DNA from: Chitinophagaceae bacterium UBA3430
GTDB taxonomy: Bacteria; Bacteroidota; Bacteroidia; Chitinophagales; Chitinophagaceae
NCBI GenBank assembly: GCA_002378975.1
Contig: DFST01000051.1
Location: 1 to 13,238 of the forward strand
Length of the DNA stretch: 13,238 bases
Reading direction: 5' to 3'
Translations under genes and position numbers: made by a program
In this document: one piece after another, positions 6,215-13,238 of the stretch
Layout: each line of letters begins with the position of its first letter
Numbering within the stretch: position 1 is the first letter of the stretch
The notes under the pieces: model-generated
Database searches by the model: none
The model's input: only the letters and a program-made list of their open reading frames with translations
What the model was told of the DNA's origin: nothing

Positions 6215-7546
6215 ATGTCAACCGCCTATACCGGCCCCAAACCCCGATTAAGTTTCTGGCAGATCTGGAACATGTGTTTCGGTTTCTTTGGTATTCAATT
6301 TGGATGGAGTTTACAGATGGGAAACATGAGCGCCATCTATGAATTCCTGGGTGCATCAGCGGATGAGATTCCGGGACTGTGGTTGGCCGCACCCATGACT
6401 GGCTTGTTGGTTCAGCCAATCGTTGGTTATTTAAGCGATCGTACCTGGCATCCAACATTGGGACGTCGCCGTCCTTTCTTTTTGGTGGGAGCGATCTTAA
6501 GTTCACTCGCGCTTTTTATCATGCCCAACTCTTCCGAGGTCTGGATGGCAGCCGGCACTTTGTGGATTCTGGACTCCTGCATCAACATCACCATGGAGCC
6601 ATTCCGGGCTTTTGTGGCCGATAACTTGGATGAGGAACAACAATCGTATGGGTATGCCATGCAGAGCATGTTCATTGGTGCCGCCTCCTTCATAGCTGGA
6701 TTTCTGCCCGGATTGTTAGTGACCTGGTTGGGCGTTTCGCGTGAAAAAGGCGCTGGCGGAATTCCACAAAACATCATGTGGTCTTTTTACATTGGCTCAG
6801 CCGTTTTCTTGGTTTCTGTTTTGTATACCGTTTTTCGCAGCCAAGAGTATCCACCTTCAGATCCGGACTGGAAACAAAAGCGCAATGCCGGCAAGGCATC
6901 CTTGGGTACTGGATTCAAAGAGATCTTAATTGCGATCCGAGAAATGCCTGTTGCCATGAAGCAATTGGCGCTGGTGCAGTTTCTGACCTGGCCGGGACTT
7001 TTCCTAATGTGGTTTTATTACAGTACCGGTGTGGCTGCTGATATTTTTGGTGGAGACGCACAGACCAATGCCATTCGGTATACTGAAGGGTTGGAATACG
7101 CCAATGCAACCTCTGCCATACTGAACCTAGTCACCTTTGCTTTTTCCTTCACCATTCCTTTCTGGGTTCGGCGATTGGGCAAGAAATGGACGCATACCGT
7201 CTGCTTGCTGTTGGGCGGTTTGGGTTTGATATCCGTAAACTTCATTGAAACACCGTGGATGTTGTATGTTTCCATGAGCTTGGTTGGCATCGCTTGGGCT
7301 TCGATCTTGTCTATGCCTTATTCGCTGCTGGCTGGTTCTATTCCGAAAGAAAAGACCGGGATTTACATGGGAATTTTCAACTTCTTTATTGTACTTCCGG
7401 AGATCATTGCTGCACTGAGCTTTGGAAAGATCATGGAAAATTATTTAGGCAATGACAGGCTGCTCGCAGTATTGATCGGCGGACTCTTGCTCTGCGCGGC
7501 TGCATTGGTTTGCGCCCTCTTCGTCCGTAATACCCCCAAACGCTAA
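6215..7546 (+). CDS. SLC45/GPH-like MFS permease, probable maltose or maltodextrin uptake
   Basis: This 443-residue inner-membrane protein has about 12 hydrophobic segments in two groups of six, with a charged central loop around residues 205-240. The family mark is the loop after helix 2: GYLSDRTWHPTLGRRRPFF (residues 71-89), the GxxSDRx(n)GRRRP signature shared by SLC45 sugar transporters, plant sucrose carriers and related glycoside-pentoside-hexuronide symporters. Helix 4 has DSCINITMEPFRAFVAD, also typical of this branch. Related bacterial carriers import maltose or sucrose with protons. Here the downstream neighbour is an exported maltodextrin-cleaving amylase and the gene sits among glycogen genes, so maltose or short maltodextrins are the likeliest cargo. 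Sucrose or another disaccharide cannot be excluded. The start ATG has no Shine-Dalgarno site, as for the other genes here. It ends 24 bases before the amylase. Family is clear; substrate is inferred from context. Confidence 0.88.
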   Translation: MSTAYTGPKPRLSFWQIWNMCFGFFGIQFGWSLQMGNMSAIYEFLGASADEIPGLWLAAPMTGLLVQPIVGYLSDRTWHPTLGRRRPFFLVGAILSSLALFIMPNSSEVWMAAGTLWILDSCINITMEPFRAFVADNLDEEQQSYGYAMQSMFIGAASFIAGFLPGLLVTWLGVSREKGAGGIPQNIMWSFYIGSAVFLVSVLYTVFRSQEYPPSDPDWKQKRNAGKASLGTGFKEILIAIREMPVAMKQLALVQFLTWPGLFLMWFYYSTGVAADIFGGDAQTNAIRYTEGLEYANATSAILNLVTFAFSFTIPFWVRRLGKKWTHTVCLLLGGLGLISVNFIETPWMLYVSMSLVGIAWASILSMPYSLLAGSIPKEKTGIYMGIFNFFIVLPEIIAALSFGKIMENYLGNDRLLAVLIGGLLLCAAALVCALFVRNTPKR

Positions 7547-7570
7547 ACTCTAAACCCTGAACTGAAACCC

Positions 7571-9445
7571 ATGCGTACTTTCTTTTTAACAACCCTGATT
7601 CTTCTGTCATTCACGATCGGCCGGTCGCAAGACTTCTATCCCTCGCATTGGTTTACCGGATTCAAGAATCCGGAATTAAACTTGCTAATCCGCGGTGTGG
7701 GGCTTGGGAAATACACATCGGCTGCGATTGAATATCCCGGCGTGAAGCTGGTGAAATTGCGTAAATCTGAAAGTGCCAATTATCTATATCTGGATCTGCG
7801 CATCGATCCGACTGCGAAGCCCGGAACCATGAAGATCGTTTTGAAAGGTGGAGCGGATTTCGACGCTCGAACCCTTACCTATCAGTTAAAGTCGCGCTCC
7901 AGCGAAAATGGAAAATCTCGTGTCCTTGGCGTTCGAGCGGAGGATTTCCTCTACCTGATCATGACCGATCGATTTGCGAACGGAGATCCCAGCAATGATG
8001 TCATTCCGGGTTATCTCGATCAAAAATGTGACCGAAGCGATAAATTCTCCCGCCACGGGGGTGATTTCAAAGGCATTGAGGATCGAATGGACTATCTAAG
8101 TCAATTGGGGGTGACCACACTTTGGTTAACACCCGTGAATGAAAATGACATGCCACGCATGACCGAATGGGGGAACAGTGTGGCTGGATACCATGGATAC
8201 TGGTTCACCGATCATTATCAGGTCGATAAACGTTATGGGGGCAATGAAGGCTATCGAAATTTGTCCGATAAGGTACACGCTCGCGGCATGAAAGTGATCC
8301 AGGATGCTGTCTACAATCACATCGGCAATCACCATTGGATTGCCTTGGATCCGCCATCTTCGGATTGGCTGAATAGTTCACAGGGCAAAAATCCGCCTCA
8401 CCATCGGGAGGAAGTTTTCTTTGATCCGTATGCATCGGAGCAAGATAAACGCCAGATGCTGGACGGCTGGTTCGTGCCCCACTTGCCCGATTTGAATCAA
8501 CGCAATACCGACGTTGCCCGATACCTCATCCAGTACCATGTATGGGCAACGGAAGAGTTTGGAGTGGATGGTTGGCGTGTAGATACCTATAAATACAATG
8601 AGGAAAAATTCCTCAATGACATGAATAATGCTTTGACACGAGAATTTCCCAAGTTGAGCGTTTTTGGAGAGAGTTGGGTCACGTCTCCGGTAGCCAATGC
8701 CTATTTCACGCGCAATAACCTCAAGACACCTTTCGCACACAATGCGGAAGGCATGTTGGATTTTCAGACCTGTTTTGCCATGATCGCATCAGCCAAGGAA
8801 GAGAATGGATGGAGCAATGGCCTGATCAAATTGTATTTCTCATTGGCCCAAGATGCCTTGTACCAGGACCCGATGAAGAATTGCATCTTTTTGGATAACC
8901 ACGACATGGATCGCATCTTCTCCGTTTTGGGAGAGGATGAGTCCAAATTTCGAATGTGTATCAATTGGCTCTTTACCCTCCGGGGCATGCCTCAGTTATA
9001 TTATGGCACGGAGGTGCTCATGAAGAATTTCAAAGTAAATACCGACGCAACCGTTCGTGAAGATTTTCCCGGCGGATGGGCCACCGACGATCCCACCAAG
9101 AATCGCTTCCTGGTCAGCGGACGTACCCCCGAGCAAGCACGCACGTTCGATTACATCAGCAAACTGGCTCAGTTCCGGAAAAATTCACCGGCCATTCGCT
9201 CCGGTAAGCTGATGCAATACATCCCCCGAGATGGCCACTACTTGTATTTTCGGTATACCGATCAGCAAACTGTACTCGTTATTGCCAATACTTCCGATAA
9301 ATCCATTCGGCCCGATTGGAAATTATACCGGGAACGGGTTAACGCTTTCACGAAAGCTCGAGATGTTGTTTCGGGAGAACTAATTGTGCTTTCCGAAATG
9401 GAGATTGGAGCAAAGAACAGCCGGGTGTTGGAGCTGCTCAAATAA
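7571..9445 (+). CDS. Exported GH13 alpha-amylase (cyclomaltodextrinase/neopullulanase, SusA-like)
   Basis: This 624-residue enzyme should hydrolyse alpha-1,4-glucans such as maltodextrins, cyclodextrins or pullulan. Residues 1-20 form a signal peptide (MRTFF, hydrophobic core, cleavage near GRSQ-D) with no lipobox cysteine, pointing to the periplasm. Residues about 21-110 form a beta-sandwich resembling the cyclomaltodextrinase N-terminal domain. The GH13 barrel follows: a calcium-site-like DRFANGDPSND (133-143), region I DAVYNH (245-250), region II GVDGWRVD with nucleophile D338, region III FGESW with acid E367, and region IV LDNHD (441-445). EDFPGGW precedes a C-terminal beta domain of about 80 residues. 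Length and layout match Bacteroides SusA-type neopullulanases. All catalytic residues are intact. It lies 24 bases after the permease and 5 bases before glgB, so it is co-expressed with glycogen-making enzymes while probably acting in another compartment. Without SusC/SusD nearby, how large glucans would enter the periplasm is unclear. Confidence 0.92.
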   Translation: MRTFFLTTLILLSFTIGRSQDFYPSHWFTGFKNPELNLLIRGVGLGKYTSAAIEYPGVKLVKLRKSESANYLYLDLRIDPTAKPGTMKIVLKGGADFDARTLTYQLKSRSSENGKSRVLGVRAEDFLYLIMTDRFANGDPSNDVIPGYLDQKCDRSDKFSRHGGDFKGIEDRMDYLSQLGVTTLWLTPVNENDMPRMTEWGNSVAGYHGYWFTDHYQVDKRYGGNEGYRNLSDKVHARGMKVIQDAVYNHIGNHHWIALDPPSSDWLNSSQGKNPPHHREEVFFDPYASEQDKRQMLDGWFVPHLPDLNQRNTDVARYLIQYHVWATEEFGVDGWRVDTYKYNEEKFLNDMNNALTREFPKLSVFGESWVTSPVANAYFTRNNLKTPFAHNAEGMLDFQTCFAMIASAKEENGWSNGLIKLYFSLAQDALYQDPMKNCIFLDNHDMDRIFSVLGEDESKFRMCINWLFTLRGMPQLYYGTEVLMKNFKVNTDATVREDFPGGWATDDPTKNRFLVSGRTPEQARTFDYISKLAQFRKNSPAIRSGKLMQYIPRDGHYLYFRYTDQQTVLVIANTSDKSIRPDWKLYRERVNAFTKARDVVSGELIVLSEMEIGAKNSRVLELLK

Positions 9446-9450
9446 ATAAT

Positions 9451-11442
9451 ATGGACAAGTCGAGTCAAAAATCAAACACAACCGGAGCGGTGTCGACTCG
9501 GCCGATCTCTTTTGAACAACAAACTTTCATCGATACAAAAGCCAACGTCTGGAATTGTTCGCTGCTATCGGAGGATGACGTACGCAATTTTCAACACGGT
9601 ACCCATTATGCCTTGTACGAGATCATGGGAAGCCGTTCCATTGAGGTAATGGGCGTATGGGGACTTTATTTCTGCGTGTGGGCCCCGAATGCAACGGAAC
9701 TCTCTGTTAAAGGCCATTTCAATGAATGGCGGAATCACGAATACAACTTGTATCCGCGTTGGGATAAAAGCGGAATCTGGGAAGGGTTTATTCCACATCT
9801 GGGCTGGGGAGAAACCTATAAATATCACATTACCGGGTTTGCCGGCAGAAAATTGGATAAAGGAGATCCGTTTGCAAACTACTGGGAACGTCGCCCGCAT
9901 ACGGCCTCCATTACCTGGAACTTGAATTACGAATGGCAGGACCAGGCTTGGATGCAAAAACGGAAGGAACACAATGCACTGGATGCCCCTTGGAGTATCT
10001 ACGAATTGCATTTAGCCAGTTGGCAGCGACCCGTGCCCAGTGATGAAGAAAGCTACAATAGCTACGATCAAATTGCCCGGCAATTGATTCCTTATCTGCT
10101 CGACCTCTCCTTCACGCACGTTGAATTCATGCCCGTCATGGAACATCCTTTCGACGGAAGCTGGGGTTATCAATGCACCGGATTCTTTGCTCCAACGTCT
10201 CGCTTTGGCGATCCGCAGGGATTCATGCGACTGATCGATGAACTACATCAGGCCGGTATAGGCGTGATTCTGGATTGGGTGCCTTCTCATTTTCCCTACG
10301 ATGCGCACGGCCTATTCATGTTCGATGGCACGCATACTTATGAGTATGCCGACATGCGTAAAGGATTTCATCCCGATTGGAATAGCTATGTATTCAATTA
10401 CAAAAGGGGAGAGGTCAAATCCTTTCTGATCAGCAGCGCTCGATTCTGGTTCGATAAGTTTCACATCGATGGAATCCGAGTAGACGCGGTCTCCTCCATG
10501 CTCAAATTGAATTATTCACGCACCGAGGGGCAATGGGAGCCCAACGAGTTCGGGGGAGATGGGAATCTGGAAGCGATTGCCTTTTTGAAAGACCTGAATG
10601 AGACCATCTATCGCGATTTCCCGGACGTACAAACCATTGCTGAAGAGGCCACCGACTGGCCGGGTATTTCCCAACCAACTTTTCAAGGCGGACTGGGCTT
10701 TGGCATGAAATGGATGATGGGGTGGATGCACGACAGTCTGGATTATTTCAAGATCGATCCCCTGTTCCGAAAAGATCATCAGGATAAGTTCTCCTTCAGT
10801 ATGATGTACTACTACGATGAGAACTTTTGTTTGCCTTTCAGCCACGATGAAGTAGTGCATGGCAAGAGTCCGATGATCTACAAGATGCCGGGCGATGAGT
10901 GGCAGAAGTTTGCCAATCTTCGATTGCTCTATACCTATATGTGGACCCATCCCGGGGCTAAGCTGCTGTTTATGGGTGGAGAATTCGGACAAAGCAATGA
11001 GTGGAATTACCGATCCGAACTGTCTTGGGGGTTACTGCAGCATGACTGTCACCGCAATCTTTGGCATTGCGTTTCTAAGCTCAATCAACTTCTCCGCGGG
11101 GAGCCGGCCTTGTATGTGAATCAATTCAATGAATATGGCTTTGAATGGGTAAACTTGGAACACCGGGCCGAATCAATCATGGTTTACAAACGAAAAGGCA
11201 AGCGCCCACACGACGACCTCTTGATCATCTTGAATATGACACCGGTGGTGCGAAACGACTGGGCCATTGAATACACTGGTAAGGAGTACAAAGCGGAGAT
11301 CTTTAACAGCGATGCACTCGAATTTTGGGGAACGGGTCAGGTCTGCAACCCGGAGATTCGCCACGAATGGCTAGACCGGAAAACCAAACGATCCCGGATC
11401 ATCGTAAATCTACCAGCCCTAGCAGGGATTGTACTAAAATGA
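9451..11442 (+). CDS. glgB: 1,4-alpha-glucan branching enzyme (GH13)
   Basis: GlgB cuts alpha-1,4-glucan chains and re-attaches them through alpha-1,6 bonds, acting in the cytoplasm after GlgA. The product is 663 residues. After about 45 variable residues comes LLSEDDVRNFQHGTHYALYE, then a single CBM48 domain (about 60-150; VWAPNATELSVKGHFNEW at 76-93). The catalytic barrel has WSIYELHLASW, WGYQCTGFFAPTSRFG (238-253), region I DWVPSH (275-280), region II GIRVD with nucleophile D345, region III AEEATDWP with acid E398, and region IV FSHDEVVHGK with H465-D466. MGGEFGQSNEW and a C-terminal beta domain follow. Compared with E. coli GlgB (728 residues) it lacks the extra N-terminal N1 module, a common variant that may alter chain-length transfer. 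The ATG at 9451 lies 5 bases after the amylase stop. All four catalytic regions are intact, so activity is expected. It is the last gene of the glg block. Confidence 0.95.
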   Translation: MDKSSQKSNTTGAVSTRPISFEQQTFIDTKANVWNCSLLSEDDVRNFQHGTHYALYEIMGSRSIEVMGVWGLYFCVWAPNATELSVKGHFNEWRNHEYNLYPRWDKSGIWEGFIPHLGWGETYKYHITGFAGRKLDKGDPFANYWERRPHTASITWNLNYEWQDQAWMQKRKEHNALDAPWSIYELHLASWQRPVPSDEESYNSYDQIARQLIPYLLDLSFTHVEFMPVMEHPFDGSWGYQCTGFFAPTSRFGDPQGFMRLIDELHQAGIGVILDWVPSHFPYDAHGLFMFDGTHTYEYADMRKGFHPDWNSYVFNYKRGEVKSFLISSARFWFDKFHIDGIRVDAVSSMLKLNYSRTEGQWEPNEFGGDGNLEAIAFLKDLNETIYRDFPDVQTIAEEATDWPGISQPTFQGGLGFGMKWMMGWMHDSLDYFKIDPLFRKDHQDKFSFSMMYYYDENFCLPFSHDEVVHGKSPMIYKMPGDEWQKFANLRLLYTYMWTHPGAKLLFMGGEFGQSNEWNYRSELSWGLLQHDCHRNLWHCVSKLNQLLRGEPALYVNQFNEYGFEWVNLEHRAESIMVYKRKGKRPHDDLLIILNMTPVVRNDWAIEYTGKEYKAEIFNSDALEFWGTGQVCNPEIRHEWLDRKTKRSRIIVNLPALAGIVLK

Positions 11443-11461
11443 ACCCTGTTTTTTCACTTGG

Positions 11462-11494
11462 CTTCTACTCTTTATGGTTGTAGGAGTTGTTTTT
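11462..11494 (+). terminator. Possible intrinsic terminator after glgB
   Basis: CTTCTAC (11462-11468) can pair with GTAGGAG (11480-11486) with one G-T wobble, leaving an 11-base loop. The T-rich tract TTGTTTTT follows at 11487-11494. This could end the glg transcript 20 bases after the glgB stop. The stem is short and only moderately G/C-rich, so termination may be partial, allowing read-through into the TPR gene. Confidence 0.4.
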
Positions 11495-11518
11495 GGGGTT
11501 TACTCTAGATTAGTTTTA
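11487..11518 (+). promoter_or_regulatory. Candidate Bacteroidota promoter for the TPR gene
   Basis: TTG at 11487-11489 and TAGTTTTA at 11511-11518 are 21 bases apart. This fits the TTG-N17-23-TAnnTTTG pattern of Bacteroidota housekeeping promoters except for the last base of the -7 element. A start point near 11523-11526 would give a leader of about 15 bases before the ATG at 11539. It overlaps the T tract of the possible terminator, so one or both assignments may be wrong. Confidence 0.35.
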
Positions 11519-11538
11519 CTGCATAATCCATCCAATCC

Positions 11539-12609
11539 ATGAAAAACAAATTCTTTATCGCCGGTTTGATCTACTTGACGATCATCCTGCTCCTCATCGG
11601 AACGAACCTGATCCATGCACAGGTGACACCCAACAACGACAGTGCGGCTCATTATCTCAAGTTGGCACAGATCGATAAGCAGAACGGTCGACGGCTTGAT
11701 TTGCTTAAAAAACTGGATAAGGCGATTTCCTTTCAATCTCAAGACGCTGCCGTATTGCGCGACTTAGGTGCCTTATTGGCCGACCAGCGTAAATATGGTC
11801 CGGCTTTGGAGCATTTCAAAAAAGCCATTCAGCTCAATGGAAGCGATACCGCTTTGCTTCGTCAATCTCTCCAACTGGCCTACCAATTGCGTCAGCATGA
11901 AGATGTGATTCTGTTTGCAGAGCGTCTGAAAAAAGCCGACCCGAAACAGTCCGTAGCGATCTATCTAGGGAAAGTCTATTATGAAACAGCGGATTATGGC
12001 AAGGCCATTCAGTACCTCACACAGGCTGCCAAAGAGAATCCGACGTTGGCCGATGCCCCTTATCTACTGGCTAAGAGCTATGCCGACATGATGAATTTCA
12101 AAGGGGGCATTCCATTTTTTCTGAAGGCCCTCGAATTGGATCCAAAACAACCGAACTGGACCTATGAATTGGGTTTGAGTTACTATGCCATCCACGACGA
12201 TGTCAATTCCCTCAAGTACATTCAACTTGCAGCAGAATTAGGGTATAAAAAAGACAATGACTACCTCGAGAATCTGGCCATTGCTTATTTGAACGTCGGA
12301 CAATTCGACCAAGGCGTTGGCCTATTGAAAGAGGCGTTGGGTCGTCGCCCCAGCGATTTTAACTTGTTGAATATGCTGGCGGAAGCACATTACGGGAAAG
12401 CGAAGTTTACGGAAGCGATTGAATATTGGGATCGTGTCTTGGAATACGACAAAGGCAATGCATCTGCACTCTACATGATCGGCATGAGCTATCAAAAATT
12501 GGGAGGCAAACAAAATGCGGACAGAGGAGTTGCCCTTTGTGACAAAGCGATCGAGATGGATCCAACGCTGGCCAGTTTGAAGCAGAAAAAGATGATGGCC
12601 GGCTTATAA
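11539..12609 (+). CDS. Exported tetratricopeptide-repeat protein of unknown function
   Basis: This 356-residue protein starts with a signal peptide (MKNK, a hydrophobic core at about 5-21, cleavage near HAQ-V at residue 28, no lipobox cysteine), so it is probably periplasmic. The rest is built of helical repeats of about 34 residues, roughly eight or nine, from about residue 36 to the end. The clearest are around 70-103 (LGALLADQRKYGPALEHFKKAIQLN), 138-170 (YLGKVYYETADYGKAIQYLTQAAKENP), 171-204, 207-238, 242-273 and 274-307. These show the TPR pattern of Leu/Gly/Tyr in helix A and Ala plus a closing Pro after helix B. TPR arrays act as protein-binding scaffolds; no enzymatic domain is visible. 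It lies 96 bases after glgB with its own candidate promoter, so a link with glycogen metabolism is only positional. I do not recognise a specific family. The strong terminator immediately downstream marks the end of this unit. Confidence 0.85.
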   Translation: MKNKFFIAGLIYLTIILLLIGTNLIHAQVTPNNDSAAHYLKLAQIDKQNGRRLDLLKKLDKAISFQSQDAAVLRDLGALLADQRKYGPALEHFKKAIQLNGSDTALLRQSLQLAYQLRQHEDVILFAERLKKADPKQSVAIYLGKVYYETADYGKAIQYLTQAAKENPTLADAPYLLAKSYADMMNFKGGIPFFLKALELDPKQPNWTYELGLSYYAIHDDVNSLKYIQLAAELGYKKDNDYLENLAIAYLNVGQFDQGVGLLKEALGRRPSDFNLLNMLAEAHYGKAKFTEAIEYWDRVLEYDKGNASALYMIGMSYQKLGGKQNADRGVALCDKAIEMDPTLASLKQKKMMAGL

Positions 12610-12644
12610 AAACGCACTGGTTTTTTTAAGGATGGATAATTGGG

Positions 12645-12669
12645 AAGCGGTCTACGGACCGCTTTTTTT
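12645..12669 (+). terminator. Intrinsic terminator, 8-bp stem with TACG tetraloop
   Basis: AAGCGGTC (12645-12652) pairs perfectly with GACCGCTT (12657-12664) around the loop TACG, which with its C-G closing pair belongs to the very stable UNCG tetraloop class. Five further T residues follow (12665-12669), making a run of seven Ts with the end of the stem. It ends transcription from the TPR gene 36 bases after that gene's stop. The T run overlaps the argS stop codon read on the other strand. In the argS direction the hairpin is followed by CCCAATTA and not by a T run, so it would be a poor terminator that way. Confidence 0.85.
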
Positions 12670-13238
12670 ACATCCGTTCCGGAACGCGAATTCCCAATAC
12701 AGCCATGGCTTCCCCTAAAATGCGGGCAGTTTGTTCACAGATGCGGATTCGAAGCGATCTTTTTTCCGGAGATTCTGCTTGCATCACTGAATGTGCTGCA
12801 TAGAAGCTATTGAATAACTTCGCTAGTTGGTACACGTAGATGGCAATCAAAGAGGGATTTTGTTCGGAGCCTGCCTGATGCATCTGGTCGGAAAACTGTC
12901 CCAAGGCAATCAGCAATTCTTTTTCTAAGGGCAACAAAGCACTGTTGAGGGATATGATTTCGGCTTCGCCGGTTTTGCGCAAGATGGATTTGATCCGAGC
13001 GTGCGTATACTGTACAAAAGGGCCGGTGAATCCCTGAAAATCAATCGATTCTTCTGGATTGAAGACCATTTTCTTTTTTGGATCGACCCGAAGTAAATAG
13101 AACTTCAGGGCACCCAACGCCAGTGTTTTATACAGTTCCTGCAATTCGTCGGGCGAGAAGTCTTTGACTTTGCCCAGTTCTTCGGTCTTCTTGCGGGCCA
13201 CCTCGATCATTTCATCCACCAAATCATCGGCATCTACC
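12668..13238 (-). CDS. argS: Arginyl-tRNA synthetase, C-terminal part
   Basis: This class I synthetase charges tRNA-Arg with arginine using ATP in the cytoplasm. Only the last 189 residues are inside the window; the frame stays open to the right edge, and an apparent TTG start at 13222 is internal. The catalytic core with HIGH lies outside. Visible are the end of the Rossmann region, ALGALKFYLLRVDPKKKMVF, the conserved segment GFTGPFVQYTHARIKSILRK that contacts the tRNA stem region, and the DALR anticodon-binding helical bundle, ending in the typical VLGIRVPERM. The stop codon is TAA at 12668-12670. The gene is convergent with the TPR gene, with only 58 bases between the two stops. It is a housekeeping gene and shows no sign of damage. 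The family call is secure. Confidence 0.95.
   Translation of the reverse strand, partial: VDADDLVDEMIEVARKKTEELGKVKDFSPDELQELYKTLALGALKFYLLRVDPKKKMVFNPEESIDFQGFTGPFVQYTHARIKSILRKTGEAEIISLNSALLPLEKELLIALGQFSDQMHQAGSEQNPSLIAIYVYQLAKLFNSFYAAHSVMQAESPEKRSLRIRICEQTARILGEAMAVLGIRVPERM

Noticed and set aside
6215..9445. Possible polysaccharide utilisation locus (Sus-like)
   Set aside because: An amylase and a permease are present, but no SusC-type TonB receptor, SusD-type lipoprotein or hybrid regulator lies in the window, so it does not meet the usual definition.
10516..10992. 158-codon open frame antisense to glgB
   Set aside because: It is opposite the conserved catalytic core of glgB and its translation has no domain or signal features.
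13200..13222. Apparent TTG start of a short gene at 13222 on the - strand
   Set aside because: The frame is open beyond it to the window edge and the protein is plainly the C-terminus of arginyl-tRNA synthetase, so this TTG is an internal leucine codon.

Overview
This window looks like chromosomal DNA from a member of the Bacteroidota, possibly near the Saprospirales or Chitinophagales. The reasons are the families present (FucP/GlcP-type sugar permease with a ROK kinase, SLC45-like permease, SusA-like amylase, the style of the ArgS C-terminus) and start codons with A/C-rich leaders lacking clear Shine-Dalgarno sites. Base composition is close to half G+C and looks even throughout. I see no mobile element, CRISPR array, tRNA or rRNA gene, and no intergenic gap over about 105 bases. 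The lineage is an inference from reading, not a database result.

Left edge (1-531): the C-terminal part of a phosphodiester glycosidase (NAGPA) domain protein on the + strand. It abuts, stop against stop, a leftward pair (532-3333): an oversized FHS-type sugar:proton symporter followed by a ROK sugar kinase. Together the pair would import a free hexose and phosphorylate it.

Centre (3437-11442): a rightward, tightly packed set of five genes, divergent from the uptake pair. The order is glgA (glycogen synthase), glgC (glucose-1-phosphate adenylyltransferase), an SLC45/GPH-like disaccharide or maltodextrin permease, a signal-peptide-bearing GH13 cyclomaltodextrinase/neopullulanase, and glgB (branching enzyme). 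glgC, glgA and glgB form a complete ADP-glucose route from glucose-1-phosphate to branched glycogen. The exported amylase and the permease would supply maltodextrin or maltose from outside, so scavenging and storage of alpha-glucan appear to be co-expressed. No phosphoglucomutase, glycogen phosphorylase, debranching enzyme or SusC/SusD pair lies in the window.

Right edge (11539-13238): an exported tetratricopeptide-repeat protein of unknown role, a strong intrinsic terminator with a TACG loop, and the C-terminal part of arginyl-tRNA synthetase on the - strand, which runs off the window.

Most of the window is recognisable central carbohydrate metabolism. I do not see a clearly new system. The most unusual points are the transporter with about four extra hydrophobic segments and a coiled-coil insert, the ROK kinase that has lost its zinc-binding cysteines, and an exported amylase embedded within a glycogen-synthesis operon.
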